46,930 bases of DNA from a bacterium (GTDB lineage Bacteria; Patescibacteriota; Minisyncoccia; JAUYLV01): positions 1-46,930 of the forward strand of contig JAUSGO010000034.1 of the NCBI GenBank assembly GCA_030649025.1. Reading direction: 5' to 3'. Shown here piece after piece: positions 15,441 to 22,695 of this stretch (position 1 is its first letter; every line of letters starts with the position of its first letter). The notes beneath the pieces are model-generated. The model saw nothing but the letters and a program-made list of their open reading frames with translations, made no database searches and was not told where the DNA came from. The translations under genes and the position numbers were made by a program.

Positions 15441-16552
15441 GGAGGCAAAGCGCTCTCGTAACGATCATACACGTTATGCGGGTTCCAAAGGTAGAACTCG
15501 GTGATGCCGAACTCTTTCAATGCCCGAATTTGCTCCGAGAGCATATAGGCGTTATATATTGCGCCCATATCGAAGGCTTGCAGCCACGGGCGGATTCTTT
15601 CATGAGGAAAGTCGGGCGGAAGTTTGCTAAAACCCTTTTCAAGGGTTTTTTTGATCACGGTGTAGGGATATGCCGCCGGATTCTCAAGGCCGAAATTACC
15701 CGTTGAATAATGAGAAGGATATACCATCGGGGCGATATAGTCGAAATACAGCGCAGCATCTTCCACGCGCTGGCCGATGTTAAGGCCGGTTGAAGTGAGA
15801 AATGTGTATCCGAAAATATCCAGGGATGTTTTGATGTTCGGGTGAGTTTTCTTGAGCTCTTCGTTGAAGTACTTGAAAAACTCGACGATAACTTCGCTCT
15901 TGGGAGTTTTGCCATCCCATACGGGATAACGGATGGAAGAGAGTGCGCCATCGGTGGGGAAGCGGACGTAATCGAGGTTTATTTCCTCAAATCCAATATC
16001 GGCGGCCTGTCGCGCAATGTTCACAAGGTACGCCCAGGAGGCGCGAGAAGCCGGGTCGAGCCATGTGCCGCCGGAAGCGTCGCGCCAAAATGAGCCATTG
16101 GAATATTTCAGCGCCTCTTGGAGATTCTGGCGGGCGAACGAAGCATCTTTAAAAATAACGATACGGGCGATAGGAATGATCTCTGCCTGACGCAGGCGCA
16201 AAACCGCGTCGGTTAAAGACTGTTCAAATTGCGGTCCGTCGTCCTTGGCATTAATGACCATTGCAGTCAGATTCGTTTTTTTGACGAGCTCGATGAGATG
16301 TTCAAGGCGCGCGGGATCTTTGGCGGTGCTGGCCGTGAGATATAAAGCTCGAACTGGTTTTGGAGGTGGAGGGGTGGGTAGAGGGGTCGGTGCGATAATT
16401 TCGGCAAATGGCGAAGGCCGGAAGGGATTAGTCTCGAGTATCGCCCGGTGCAATCCGGACCCCAAGCCATTTTCCGTCGTGGCAACAACAAGGATGGCAC
16501 CAAAGAGCGCGCCGCACAGGATTATCAAAATAATAATGGTGTATCGCTTCAT
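15434..16552 (-). CDS. Secreted or anchored glycoside-hydrolase-like protein (DUF4015 type)
   Basis: An N-terminal hydrophobic segment (MKRYTIIILIILCGALFGAI) is a signal anchor. It is followed by a Pro-rich linker (PTPLPTPPPPKP). The rest is a TIM-barrel-like domain: 'RALYLTASTA', 'AMVINAKDD', 'IPIARIVIFKD', 'WLDPASRASWAYLVNIARQAADIGFEEINLDYVRFP', 'SLDIFGYTF', 'FDYIAPMVYPSHY' and 'FYLWNPHNVY' (each a short piece of the sequence). This matches the putative glycoside hydrolase domain DUF4015 (GHL-type). The Asp in 'NLDYVRFP' is a candidate catalytic residue. Cell-wall or polysaccharide turnover is the likely role. Length 372. Confidence 0.85.
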   Translation of the reverse strand: MKRYTIIILIILCGALFGAILVVATTENGLGSGLHRAILETNPFRPSPFAEIIAPTPLPTPPPPKPVRALYLTASTAKDPARLEHLIELVKKTNLTAMVINAKDDGPQFEQSLTDAVLRLRQAEIIPIARIVIFKDASFARQNLQEALKYSNGSFWRDASGGTWLDPASRASWAYLVNIARQAADIGFEEINLDYVRFPTDGALSSIRYPVWDGKTPKSEVIVEFFKYFNEELKKTHPNIKTSLDIFGYTFLTSTGLNIGQRVEDAALYFDYIAPMVYPSHYSTGNFGLENPAAYPYTVIKKTLEKGFSKLPPDFPHERIRPWLQAFDMGAIYNAYMLSEQIRALKEFGITEFYLWNPHNVYDRYESALPPH

Positions 16553-16596
16553 TAATCACAGTATGGCATATATTCCGGAAAACCGTCAGTACATAA

Positions 16597-16625
16597 TTGA
16601 CTTTTTAGAATATATATGCCAGAAT
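16597..16625 (+). promoter_or_regulatory. Possible promoter of the MoxR-VWA pair
   Basis: TTGACT (16597-16602), 17 bases, CAGAAT (16620-16625). The leader of about 85 bases contains GGAGG (about 16704-16708) before the ATG at 16718. Confidence 0.4.
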
Positions 16626-16717
16626 GTATATCCTACCAAGACTTTACATAAAGTATTCAAAAATAGGCTGGGTAGGCAGGAAGTTCCTTGTAAACTTGAA
16701 ACTGGAGGAAGAAAGAA

Positions 16718-17938
16718 ATGAAGCAAACCAGAAACGGAAAGCCAGTTGTTGATCTTTCGCGTATCGCGGTGATCGGTGAAAAACTCCGGCAGATGGCGGA
16801 CGAACTTATCCTCATCTTCCCCGAGCGGCGTCACCTCATTCAGCAGATCATTTACGCGCTTCTCACCAAAGAACATGTGCTTGTTTGGGGCACCTACGGC
16901 ACGGGGAAAACCGACCTTTTGCGTACGCTCTTCGGAGTCTTTAGGGGAGCGAGGATATTCTCTATTGGATTCTCCAAGTTTATGTCCGAAGCGAGCATCA
17001 TCGGCATCCCCGACCCGAAACGCATGCGTGAGCAGGGAGAAGTGATATACCGTCGTGACGGCGGCATCCTTGATGCGGATTTTGCGGAACTCGACGAGCT
17101 TTTCGATTCGAATGCACCACTGCTCCGAACGTTACTCGGCATCTTAAACGAGCGACAGTTCAAGCGCGGCAGACAGGCTGAAGAGGCCAAGCTTCATACG
17201 GCGGTTGCCTGCACAAATGGCGATCCCATGGAAGAACTGAAAAAGCACCCGGAGCTTGGCGCGGTCGTTGATCGTTTTCTCTTTCAATGCCGCGTCGAAT
17301 ACTTGAAGAGCGCAGAAAGCCGTAGGCGCATGTACGCGAAATTTCTCACCGGTGAGCGGCCCTCGGTAAGCATCGATCTTGACGATCTTAAATACGTCTC
17401 TAGCATCGTGGTGGACGCGAACCAGATCACCGATCCGCATTTCGTCGAGGTATACGACGAACTCATCGGGGCATATCTTAAACAGATACCGACACAGGTC
17501 ATCTCCGATCGCCGGAGATGCAAGCTTTTGCAGCTCGTTGAAGCAAATGCTCTCCTCTACGGCCGCTATGAGGTTGATTTTGAAGACCTCATGGCCATTC
17601 GCTGGGGACTTTGCACAGGCTACGACGATGGCCAGCATGATCCTTTTAAGGCCGTCGCCGACCCCATCATTGCCAAGGCGAAAGAAACGAAGAAACAAAA
17701 CATCGACGAGGTGCAGCTGAAGCTTCTTGCGGAATTTAAATTGAAAATCCCGCCGTGCCCCGACTCCGCCTGTTCCAGCGACAAACTGGTGGAACTCTCG
17801 CGGCAGCTTACCAAGTTGCGTAAGGATGTGAGCGCTGTAAAGCCTCAACTTCCCTCGACCGAGGACGAGAAGAAAAAGATGCTTGCTTCGATCGATGGAA
17901 TTCGCGAGACGGTGAGGAAGCTCACGGAAGGAGTGTAA
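16718..17938 (+). CDS. MoxR-family AAA+ ATPase (RavA-like)
   Basis: Walker A is GTYGTGKT (about residues 63-70, in 'VLVWGTYGTGKTDLL'); Walker B with the acidic pair is 'ADFAELDELF'; 'LLRTLLGILNERQF' is the hallmark of MoxR/RavA proteins; the sensor region 'AVACTNGDP' and the arginine-bearing 'VDRFLF' follow. The C-terminal 120 residues form an extra helical part ending in a coiled region. GGAGG precedes the ATG. The VWA gene starts two bases after its stop, so the two form a MoxR-VWA chaperone pair, known to remodel or insert cofactors into client proteins. The client is unknown. Confidence 0.9.
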   Translation: MKQTRNGKPVVDLSRIAVIGEKLRQMADELILIFPERRHLIQQIIYALLTKEHVLVWGTYGTGKTDLLRTLFGVFRGARIFSIGFSKFMSEASIIGIPDPKRMREQGEVIYRRDGGILDADFAELDELFDSNAPLLRTLLGILNERQFKRGRQAEEAKLHTAVACTNGDPMEELKKHPELGAVVDRFLFQCRVEYLKSAESRRRMYAKFLTGERPSVSIDLDDLKYVSSIVVDANQITDPHFVEVYDELIGAYLKQIPTQVISDRRRCKLLQLVEANALLYGRYEVDFEDLMAIRWGLCTGYDDGQHDPFKAVADPIIAKAKETKKQNIDEVQLKLLAEFKLKIPPCPDSACSSDKLVELSRQLTKLRKDVSAVKPQLPSTEDEKKKMLASIDGIRETVRKLTEGV

Positions 17939-17940
17939 TT

Positions 17941-19023
17941 ATGCCGCTATGGCTACCCGAAGTTCTGCAGTGGGCATTACCGGTCCTTGCCGGAGGAAGT
18001 CTTTTCTATTTTCTCAGCCGCTTCCTGCAACGGCGGAGAAAAAAAACAGATTCGTCCGAAGATAGGGACAACGAAATATCCGACCGCTCCCGGGAAGACC
18101 GAGAGCGCCGAGAACAAGAACGGCTCGGACAGGAGCGTCGCGAACAAGAAAAAAAAGAAGCCAAAGCGCGCGAAGCACTTTCTGCCAATAAAATACTTGC
18201 TCGCCACCTTCTCAAGAAAGCCGGAATTGATAATCGGGACCCGGAAGAGGTGGCGGACGAACCCGAAACGGTACGCCGTGTGGCACGGGCGTTGTCGGAT
18301 CAGGACCTGGAGCTCGCGCGCATCGCCGCAACACAGTCGGACATCGACTTCCAGCTCGAAACACAAGCCGAGCGGCAAGCGGTGCAATACCCTACGAGCG
18401 ACATGGAGCCTGCGCCGCTCACTGCGATCGAACAGTTTCCGGACATCCTGCCCGAACAGATGCTTATGGACGATGAAGAGTTTTACCTCAGGCTTGCGGA
18501 GAACGACCTTCTCATTCTCCAATCGCATGAAACTCACGTCGACCAGAAACTGCTGTATATTCTTCTGGACATTTCGCCTTCAATGAACGAACCCATGACG
18601 AGCGGCTATCCGCGGCATATCTGGGCGCGCGGCGTTATCGTGAACCTGTTGCTTAAAGCCATGGCGGGAAAAGCGAAGTACTTCATGCGCTACTTTGATT
18701 CAGGTCCTGAAAAACTTCAGCAGATCCTCACCAGCCAGGAGGCCGAACAGCTTCTCGACAAACTGCTCTCCAGTCATTCTGTCGGCTCCGGCACGCACAT
18801 CTTCAGCGCCTTTGCGCAGGCGGTGAAGGATATTCGAGAGCTTGGCGGCGACGTATCGCGTTCAGAAATCCTTCTCATCACCGACGGTGAGGACAATTCA
18901 ATGGACAACACCGAAACGGTCAAAGACCTGATGGGCAAAGATATTCGTCTCCACGCGGTACTTATCGGTACGGATTCCAAATCTCTGAAGCAAGTCGCGC
19001 AAACATACCGCAATATCCAGTAA
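17941..19023 (+). CDS. VWA-domain protein paired with MoxR ATPase (ViaA-like)
   Basis: A hydrophobic N terminus (PLWLPEVLQWALPVLAGGSL) can be a membrane anchor; residues 30-85 are an extreme Arg/Glu/Lys coiled coil (DRSREDRERREQERLGQE and on). The VWA domain occupies about 195-360: MIDAS DISPSM, then 'GSGTHIFSAFAQAVKDI' (the Thr of the site) and 'SEILLITDGEDNS' (the Asp). The protein ends within the VWA domain. The start directly abuts the ATPase gene. The MoxR-VWA pairing is established for RavA-ViaA; the membrane anchor plus charged coil is less usual. Confidence 0.88.
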   Translation: MPLWLPEVLQWALPVLAGGSLFYFLSRFLQRRRKKTDSSEDRDNEISDRSREDRERREQERLGQERREQEKKEAKAREALSANKILARHLLKKAGIDNRDPEEVADEPETVRRVARALSDQDLELARIAATQSDIDFQLETQAERQAVQYPTSDMEPAPLTAIEQFPDILPEQMLMDDEEFYLRLAENDLLILQSHETHVDQKLLYILLDISPSMNEPMTSGYPRHIWARGVIVNLLLKAMAGKAKYFMRYFDSGPEKLQQILTSQEAEQLLDKLLSSHSVGSGTHIFSAFAQAVKDIRELGGDVSRSEILLITDGEDNSMDNTETVKDLMGKDIRLHAVLIGTDSKSLKQVAQTYRNIQ

Positions 19024-19032
19024 CAACTCTTA

Positions 19033-19053
19033 GGGCGTCTTCACGCCCTTTTT
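19033..19053 (+). terminator. Terminator of the MoxR-VWA operon
   Basis: GGGCGT CTTC ACGCCC followed by five T, ten bases after the stop codon. Confidence 0.9.
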
Positions 19054-19152
19054 ATTTGCCGTAAAATTTTACAGGTCATTTTACGCATATACCCTGTTCA
19101 AGAATCCTTGAACAAAAGGATATTGCAGTGTTATGCTCATTGGAGATACAAT

Positions 19153-19224
19153 GGCTGCGTAGCTCAGTGGTAGAGCAAGGCTTTCATAAGGCCGTGGTCG
19201 GAGGTTCGAATCCTCCCGCAGCCA
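19153..19224 (+). tRNA. tRNA-Met (CAT), elongator type
   Basis: Acceptor stem GGCTGCG / CGCAGCC, discriminator A, D stem GCTC / GAGC, anticodon loop TTCATAA (CAT), T arm GGAGG TTCGAAT CCTCC. The acceptor stem resembles elongator tRNA-Met rather than initiator; a lysidine-type tRNA-Ile cannot be excluded. One mismatch (A-G) is at the base of the anticodon stem. CCA is not encoded. Its 3' end is duplicated 170 bases downstream. Confidence 0.9.
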
Positions 19225-19395
19225 CAACGAACGAAGTGAGTTCGGGCGGAGCAGGCAAACTGCTTTGCCTGCGTGAGGATGAGAAGCCCGGAGCGATGCC
19301 CCGCAAGCTTGCGGGGCCGCGAGGACAAGGCCCGAAACCCGAGGCATATCGAAGGATATGCCGAGAGGTGAAGTGGCGAATCCTCCCGCAGCCAC
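19207..19395 (+). mobile_element. Structured 170-bp element bounded by a 19-bp copy of the tRNA-Met 3' end
   Basis: CGAATCCTCCCGCAGCCAC at 19207-19225 (T arm and acceptor of the tRNA) recurs exactly at 19377-19395. The DNA between is GC-rich and highly structured: TTCGGGC (19241-19247) can pair with GCCCGAA (19330-19336). That helix would enclose hairpins GCAGGCAAA / TTTGCCTGC (19251-19272) and the 20-base perfect palindrome at 19298-19317. A further hairpin GGCATATC GAAG GATATGCC follows at 19343-19362. This is the arrangement of an attL/attR pair around a very small insertion. No protein is convincing inside. It could also be a tRNA-linked non-coding RNA. Confidence 0.6.
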
Positions 19396-19433
19396 TCTGT
19401 ACCCCAGAAGCTCTTTTCATAAAGGAAATAACT

Positions 19434-19814
19434 ATGCCGACAAAAAAAGGCAATTCGGAGTTTGAGCTTAATGACATTGATTGTTGCGCGCTCGATATGG
19501 CAATGCTTGAGAGCAGAAAAGTGGAGCTTATGCTTTTGCCCCTCCTGAGGCATAAGACACAGGAAGCCTTCCGATTATGCCGCGAGAAGCTGTCGGGCGT
19601 ATTCGGTAACAGTAAATCGAACCCGTTCATTCTGGACATTTCCAGCGACGAAGGAATGGTGTGCAAAGCATACATTGAACGAGAAATAGCAAGGCTTTTG
19701 GATCTTGTAGGGGAAGATCGGAACATGAGGTTGCGATGCAGACATACCGTTGCGGTGCATTTGGGCGCTCTGACAGAAATTTGGAAGCTCTTTCCCAAAG
19801 AGAAAGAGCAATGA
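19434..19814 (+). CDS. Hypothetical protein, 126 residues
   Basis: I do not recognise this protein. The start at ATG 19434 is set by AAAGGA eight bases upstream; the longer open frame runs back through the tRNA and is not real. It is mostly helical, soluble, with 'MLPLLRHKTQEAFRLCREKL' and 'AYIEREIARLLDLVGEDRNM' as main helices, and has five Cys. It lies between the tRNA-Met-linked element and a terminator, so it could be cargo of an older insertion. There is no signal peptide. Confidence 0.6.
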   Translation: MPTKKGNSEFELNDIDCCALDMAMLESRKVELMLLPLLRHKTQEAFRLCREKLSGVFGNSKSNPFILDISSDEGMVCKAYIEREIARLLDLVGEDRNMRLRCRHTVAVHLGALTEIWKLFPKEKEQ

Positions 19815-19825
19815 ACGCGAATTAT

Positions 19826-19849
19826 GTGGTCGTACTTACGACCACTTTT
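19826..19849 (+). terminator. Terminator after the 126-residue gene
   Basis: GTGGTCGT ACTT ACGACCAC followed by TTTTCTT, 11 bases after the stop codon. Confidence 0.88.
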
Positions 19850-19891
19850 CTTGTCAAAGGCGAAAAATAGTGTATAGTGAAAGTTGTTCTT

Positions 19892-19966
19892 GGACCCTTG
19901 GTGTAGCCCGGTTAACACGTCTCCCTGTCACGGAGAAGATCAGGGGTTCAAATCCCCTAGGGTCCG
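19892..19966 (+). tRNA. tRNA-Asp (GTC)
   Basis: Acceptor stem GGACCCT / AGGGTCC, discriminator G; anticodon stem CTCC / GGAG with loop CTGTCAC (anticodon GTC); T arm GGGG TTCAAAT CCCC. CCA is not encoded. Confidence 0.93.
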
Positions 19967-20033
19967 CTCTGTAAAGAATCCTTTTCGAAAGCGTTTACGC
20001 CCGAAACATATAAACTATCATCAAAAGGATATT

Positions 20034-20105
20034 GCCCTCGTCGTTCAACGGATAGGACGCGAGCTTGCGGAGCTTGCAATAGAGGTTCGATTCCTCTCGA
20101 GGGCA
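20034..20105 (+). tRNA. tRNA-Arg (GCG)
   Basis: Acceptor stem GCCCTCG / CGAGGGC, discriminator A; anticodon stem CGAGC / GCTTG with loop TTGCGGA, giving anticodon GCG; T arm GAGG TTCGATT CCTC. Most bacteria use ACG, deaminated to ICG by TadA, for this codon box; here G34 is encoded. CCA is not encoded. Confidence 0.9.
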
Positions 20106-20129
20106 CAATTGTCTGGGGGACAATTGTGC
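20103..20129 (+). terminator. Perfect 11-bp hairpin at the 3' end of tRNA-Arg
   Basis: GCACAATTGTC (20103-20113), TGGGG, GACAATTGTGC (20119-20129). The first two bases belong to the acceptor stem and the third is the discriminator. No T tract follows, so it may be a processing or stability element rather than a standard terminator. Confidence 0.5.
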
Positions 20130-20213
20130 GGGTTGCTACAATGTTTCCAATGAATGAAAAGCCACCCAGAAACACACCGAGGAAATAGTAAATAATTTAA
20201 AGTGACACATTCC

Positions 20214-21263
20214 ATGACACAAAAACAAGTTCAGGCAGTATTCTTTTTCTCTCTCATGGTGCTGGTGGGCATTGTCAGTTTATTTCTTCTTTGGTCCTAT
20301 CTTATCATTCTTTCCGTTGCCCTGGCGCTTGCGATTCTCTTTCGCCCACTCTTTAACTGGTTCCGATTGAAGCTAAGGTTCGGGCGCGGCGTCTCCGCAC
20401 TGTTCGTCACATTTATCGTCTTTTTTGCCGTTGCGCTTCCGCTTTCCGCTCTTCTTATTTTGCTCGGCGTTGAAGTGAGGGGCGTCTACGGAGACCTCCA
20501 GGTTTTTTTAGAAACGGAACGCCTTCGTGGAGCTTCGTCATCTCCATTGCTGCATTGGATAGCCGAGAGTCTGCAGAATAAAATTGCCGATGAAGGGAGT
20601 GTTAATGCGGTGCTATCGTTCGTCTCTAAAAACTTCGTAAGTGTATTTTCTGGCGTTGGCGGTGTTTTTTTCAACGCCTTGCTTTTTTTCATCGCTTTCT
20701 ACTATTTTATGAAGGATGGACACGTGTTCCGTCAGAAGCTTTTTGGCATCAGCCCCTTGTCCGATGCTGCGGAAACAAAAATTTACAACACGGTGCTGGT
20801 GGCAATTAACGCGGTAATGCGAGGGGCGCTCATTATCGCATTCATGCAAGGGGCTCTTGCGGGAATAGGTTTTTGGATATTCGGCATCAATGCTCCCATT
20901 CTGCTTGGTTCCGTAACCATGTTCGCCTCACTTATTCCCATGCTGGGAACTTCGCTGGTACTTGTTCCTTCGATACTGTTCTTGTTTGCAACAGGCTCTA
21001 CCGCCTCCGGTATCGGTTTTGCGCTTTGGAGCGGTATTGCCGTGGGGCTTGTTGATAATATTTTCAAGCCAAAACTCATTGAACAGCGCATGAAAATACA
21101 TCCTCTTCTTATCCTTCTTTCCATCCTTGGAGGTTTGAATATTTTCGGTTTTTTGGGGTTTATAATCGGTCCGTTGGTGCTTGCCGTTGCCTGGGCTCTT
21201 GCTGAAATTTATCGGGAAGAATACCATCCCCACATCGAATCTTCTTTAAAAACGGAAGGCTAA
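20214..21263 (+). CDS. AI-2E transporter family membrane protein (PerM/YdiK/TqsA-like)
   Basis: The family has seven to eight membrane helices and includes proteins tied to export of small molecules or Na+/H+ exchange; the name comes from TqsA. Visible features are two N-terminal helices, 'FRPLFNWFRLKLRFGRGVSALFVTFIVFF' pieces, a soluble loop, the 'FFNALLFFIAFYYFMKDG' helix, 'INAVMRGALIIAFMQGALAGIGFWIFG', 'LIPMLGTSLVLVPS' and the family end motif 'DNIFKPKLIEQRMKIHPLLILLSILGGLNIFGFLGFIIGPL' in parts. ATG 20214 is chosen; GTG 20202 is in frame. No Shine-Dalgarno site is seen. Substrate unknown. Confidence 0.9.
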   Translation: MTQKQVQAVFFFSLMVLVGIVSLFLLWSYLIILSVALALAILFRPLFNWFRLKLRFGRGVSALFVTFIVFFAVALPLSALLILLGVEVRGVYGDLQVFLETERLRGASSSPLLHWIAESLQNKIADEGSVNAVLSFVSKNFVSVFSGVGGVFFNALLFFIAFYYFMKDGHVFRQKLFGISPLSDAAETKIYNTVLVAINAVMRGALIIAFMQGALAGIGFWIFGINAPILLGSVTMFASLIPMLGTSLVLVPSILFLFATGSTASGIGFALWSGIAVGLVDNIFKPKLIEQRMKIHPLLILLSILGGLNIFGFLGFIIGPLVLAVAWALAEIYREEYHPHIESSLKTEG

Positions 21264-21305
21264 TGTTGATAACTTTTTAGAGGCAGAAAGTTGCCTTATT
21301 TAAGC

Positions 21306-21338
21306 CAAAAATCGCTCTATTTACGAGGGCGATTTTTG
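21306..21338 (+). terminator. Terminator after the AI-2E family gene
   Basis: CAAAAATCGC (21306-21315) and GCGATTTTTG (21329-21338) with a 13-base loop; it has A on the left and T on the right. The pheS -35 box begins two bases later. Confidence 0.8.
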
Positions 21339-21339
21339 C

Positions 21340-21368
21340 TTGAATTTTAACCCTATTTTTGCTACACT
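21340..21368 (+). promoter_or_regulatory. pheS promoter, leaderless start
   Basis: TTGAAT (21340-21345), 17 bases, extended -10 TGC-TACACT (-10 hexamer 21363-21368). The pheS ATG at 21375 is only six bases after the -10 hexamer, which places it at the expected transcription start. Confidence 0.7.
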
Positions 21369-21374
21369 TTTCCT

Positions 21375-22463
21375 ATGTCCGAGGAGATAAAAAAGTTAGA
21401 AAACGACGCTACTGTAGAGTTAAAAAAGGTAAAAGATCTTCACGGTCTTGAAGCATTTCGTATTGCATATCTTGGAAGAAAAGGAAGAATTCCGTTGTTT
21501 TTACGGAGTGTTGCAGAGCTGCCTTTGGCAAAACGAAAGGAGGCCGGAATGGCGGGGAATGCCCTGCGCGGAGCCCTGGAGGCGCGGGTTTTGAAGCTGG
21601 AGAAAGAACTAGGACGCAAATTCTCCTTTATTAAAGCTCCGAAAGGCGTGGGACTACGTGCAGGTCGGAGCTTTAATAAAGGCCTGGACGTGACCCGGCC
21701 GGGAAAACGAATTGAGCTTGGGCACGCCCATATTCTTTCCAACACCCTCAAAGATATCAGGGACATTTTTGTGCGTATGGGGTTCGCCGCTGTCTTAGGA
21801 CCTGAAATAGAGAGCGAATGGTATAATTTTGACGCGCTTAATATTCCCGAAGATCATCCGGCGCGAGAAATGCAGGATACGTTTTGGCTGAAGCAGACAG
21901 CCGATACCAAAAAACAAAAAACAAATAATAAAGAAAGGTTATTGATGCGGACGCATATTTCGGGGATACAAGTTCGGTACATGGAGAAGAACCAGCCGCC
22001 GTTCCGCATCTATTACGAAGGGCGGGCTTTTCGTAGGGATGCAACCGATGCGACGCACGAGACGCAATTTCACCAAATGGAAATTCTTTACGTTGATAAA
22101 AAGCTTTCTGTTGCGAACTTCAAGGCCATCATTGAACAATTTCTTAAAGCGTTCTTCAAAAAAGATATTCGCGTGCGCTTGCGCCCGGCATATTTTCCAT
22201 TCGTCGAGCCGGGGTTTGAAATAGATATGACGTGTGTGCGATGCGGCGGCAAGAAGTGCACGCTTTGCACCACGGGGTGGCTGGAGATAGCAGGGGCCGG
22301 TATGGTGCATCAGAATGTATTCCGTGCCGCAGGATATATTCCGGGGGAGTGGCAGGGGATAGCATTCTCGTTCGGTGTGGAGCGGCTCGCGATGCTCAAG
22401 CATCGTATTCCCGATATCCGACTGTTTTTTGGCGGAGATCTAAGATTTATTGAGCAGTTTTAG
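21375..22463 (+). CDS. pheS: Phenylalanine-tRNA ligase alpha subunit
   Basis: The alpha subunit carries the catalytic site that activates Phe and charges tRNA-Phe. An N-terminal coiled coil is followed by the class II core: 'GHAHILSNTLKDIRDIFVRMGF' (motif 1), 'RTHISGIQVRYM' and 'FRIYYEGRAFRRDATDATHETQFHQMEILYVD' (motif 2), 'LRPAYFPFVEPGFEID' and 'GIAFSFGVERLAML' (motif 3), given here as separate pieces. A CxxC-x4-CxxC insertion (CVRCGGKKCTLC) before 'GWLEIAGAGMVH' could bind zinc. A Lys/Asn-rich stretch (TADTKKQKTNNKER) just before the RTH motif looks like a late insertion. Length 362. It is followed about 540 bases later by pheT. Confidence 0.96.
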   Translation: MSEEIKKLENDATVELKKVKDLHGLEAFRIAYLGRKGRIPLFLRSVAELPLAKRKEAGMAGNALRGALEARVLKLEKELGRKFSFIKAPKGVGLRAGRSFNKGLDVTRPGKRIELGHAHILSNTLKDIRDIFVRMGFAAVLGPEIESEWYNFDALNIPEDHPAREMQDTFWLKQTADTKKQKTNNKERLLMRTHISGIQVRYMEKNQPPFRIYYEGRAFRRDATDATHETQFHQMEILYVDKKLSVANFKAIIEQFLKAFFKKDIRVRLRPAYFPFVEPGFEIDMTCVRCGGKKCTLCTTGWLEIAGAGMVHQNVFRAAGYIPGEWQGIAFSFGVERLAMLKHRIPDIRLFFGGDLRFIEQF

Positions 22464-22472
22464 GTGAAATGC

Positions 22473-22586
22473 TATCCAGTGGGTATCTAATTTTTCTTCA
22501 CCAAGGGAGGCGCACTTCTCAACCCTCCCAAAGTTAAAGAATCGATCCCTCCCTTGAGTTCCGAAAAATTAGATACCCGCTGGATA
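22473..22586. repeat. Long inverted repeat (24-base arms) between pheS and pheT
   Basis: Arms 22473-22496 and 22563-22586 match at 23 of 24 positions (TATCCAGTGGGTATC.. and ..GATACCCGCTGGATA). Inside, CAAGGGAGG (22502-22510) can pair with CCTCCCTTG (22548-22556) or, alternatively, with ACCCTCCC (22522-22529). The whole is 114 bases. It resembles a MITE or a leader RNA with two competing folds. No T tract follows directly. The remaining stretch to 22695 shows no gene. Confidence 0.65.
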
Positions 22587-22695
22587 TAGGGTCACGGTGT
22601 CGCGATACATAAGCGAGAGAGAGTATAAAATGGAGTGCGTCGTCTGCCCATCTTCGATGGGACCCCAGCCAGCCGCAGTCTAACAAGTTCTGATT

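Noticed and set aside
19128-19433. Open frame running through tRNA-Met and the structured element into the 126-residue gene (and minus-strand frames here)
   Set aside because: It overlaps a complete tRNA and highly palindromic DNA; the real coding start is ATG 19434 with its own ribosome-binding site.
22584-22610. Possible T-box sequence (AGGGTCACGGTGTCGCG) upstream of pheT
   Set aside because: It matches AGGGTGGnACCGCG only partly and no specifier loop or antiterminator was found; the nearby inverted repeat has a different layout.
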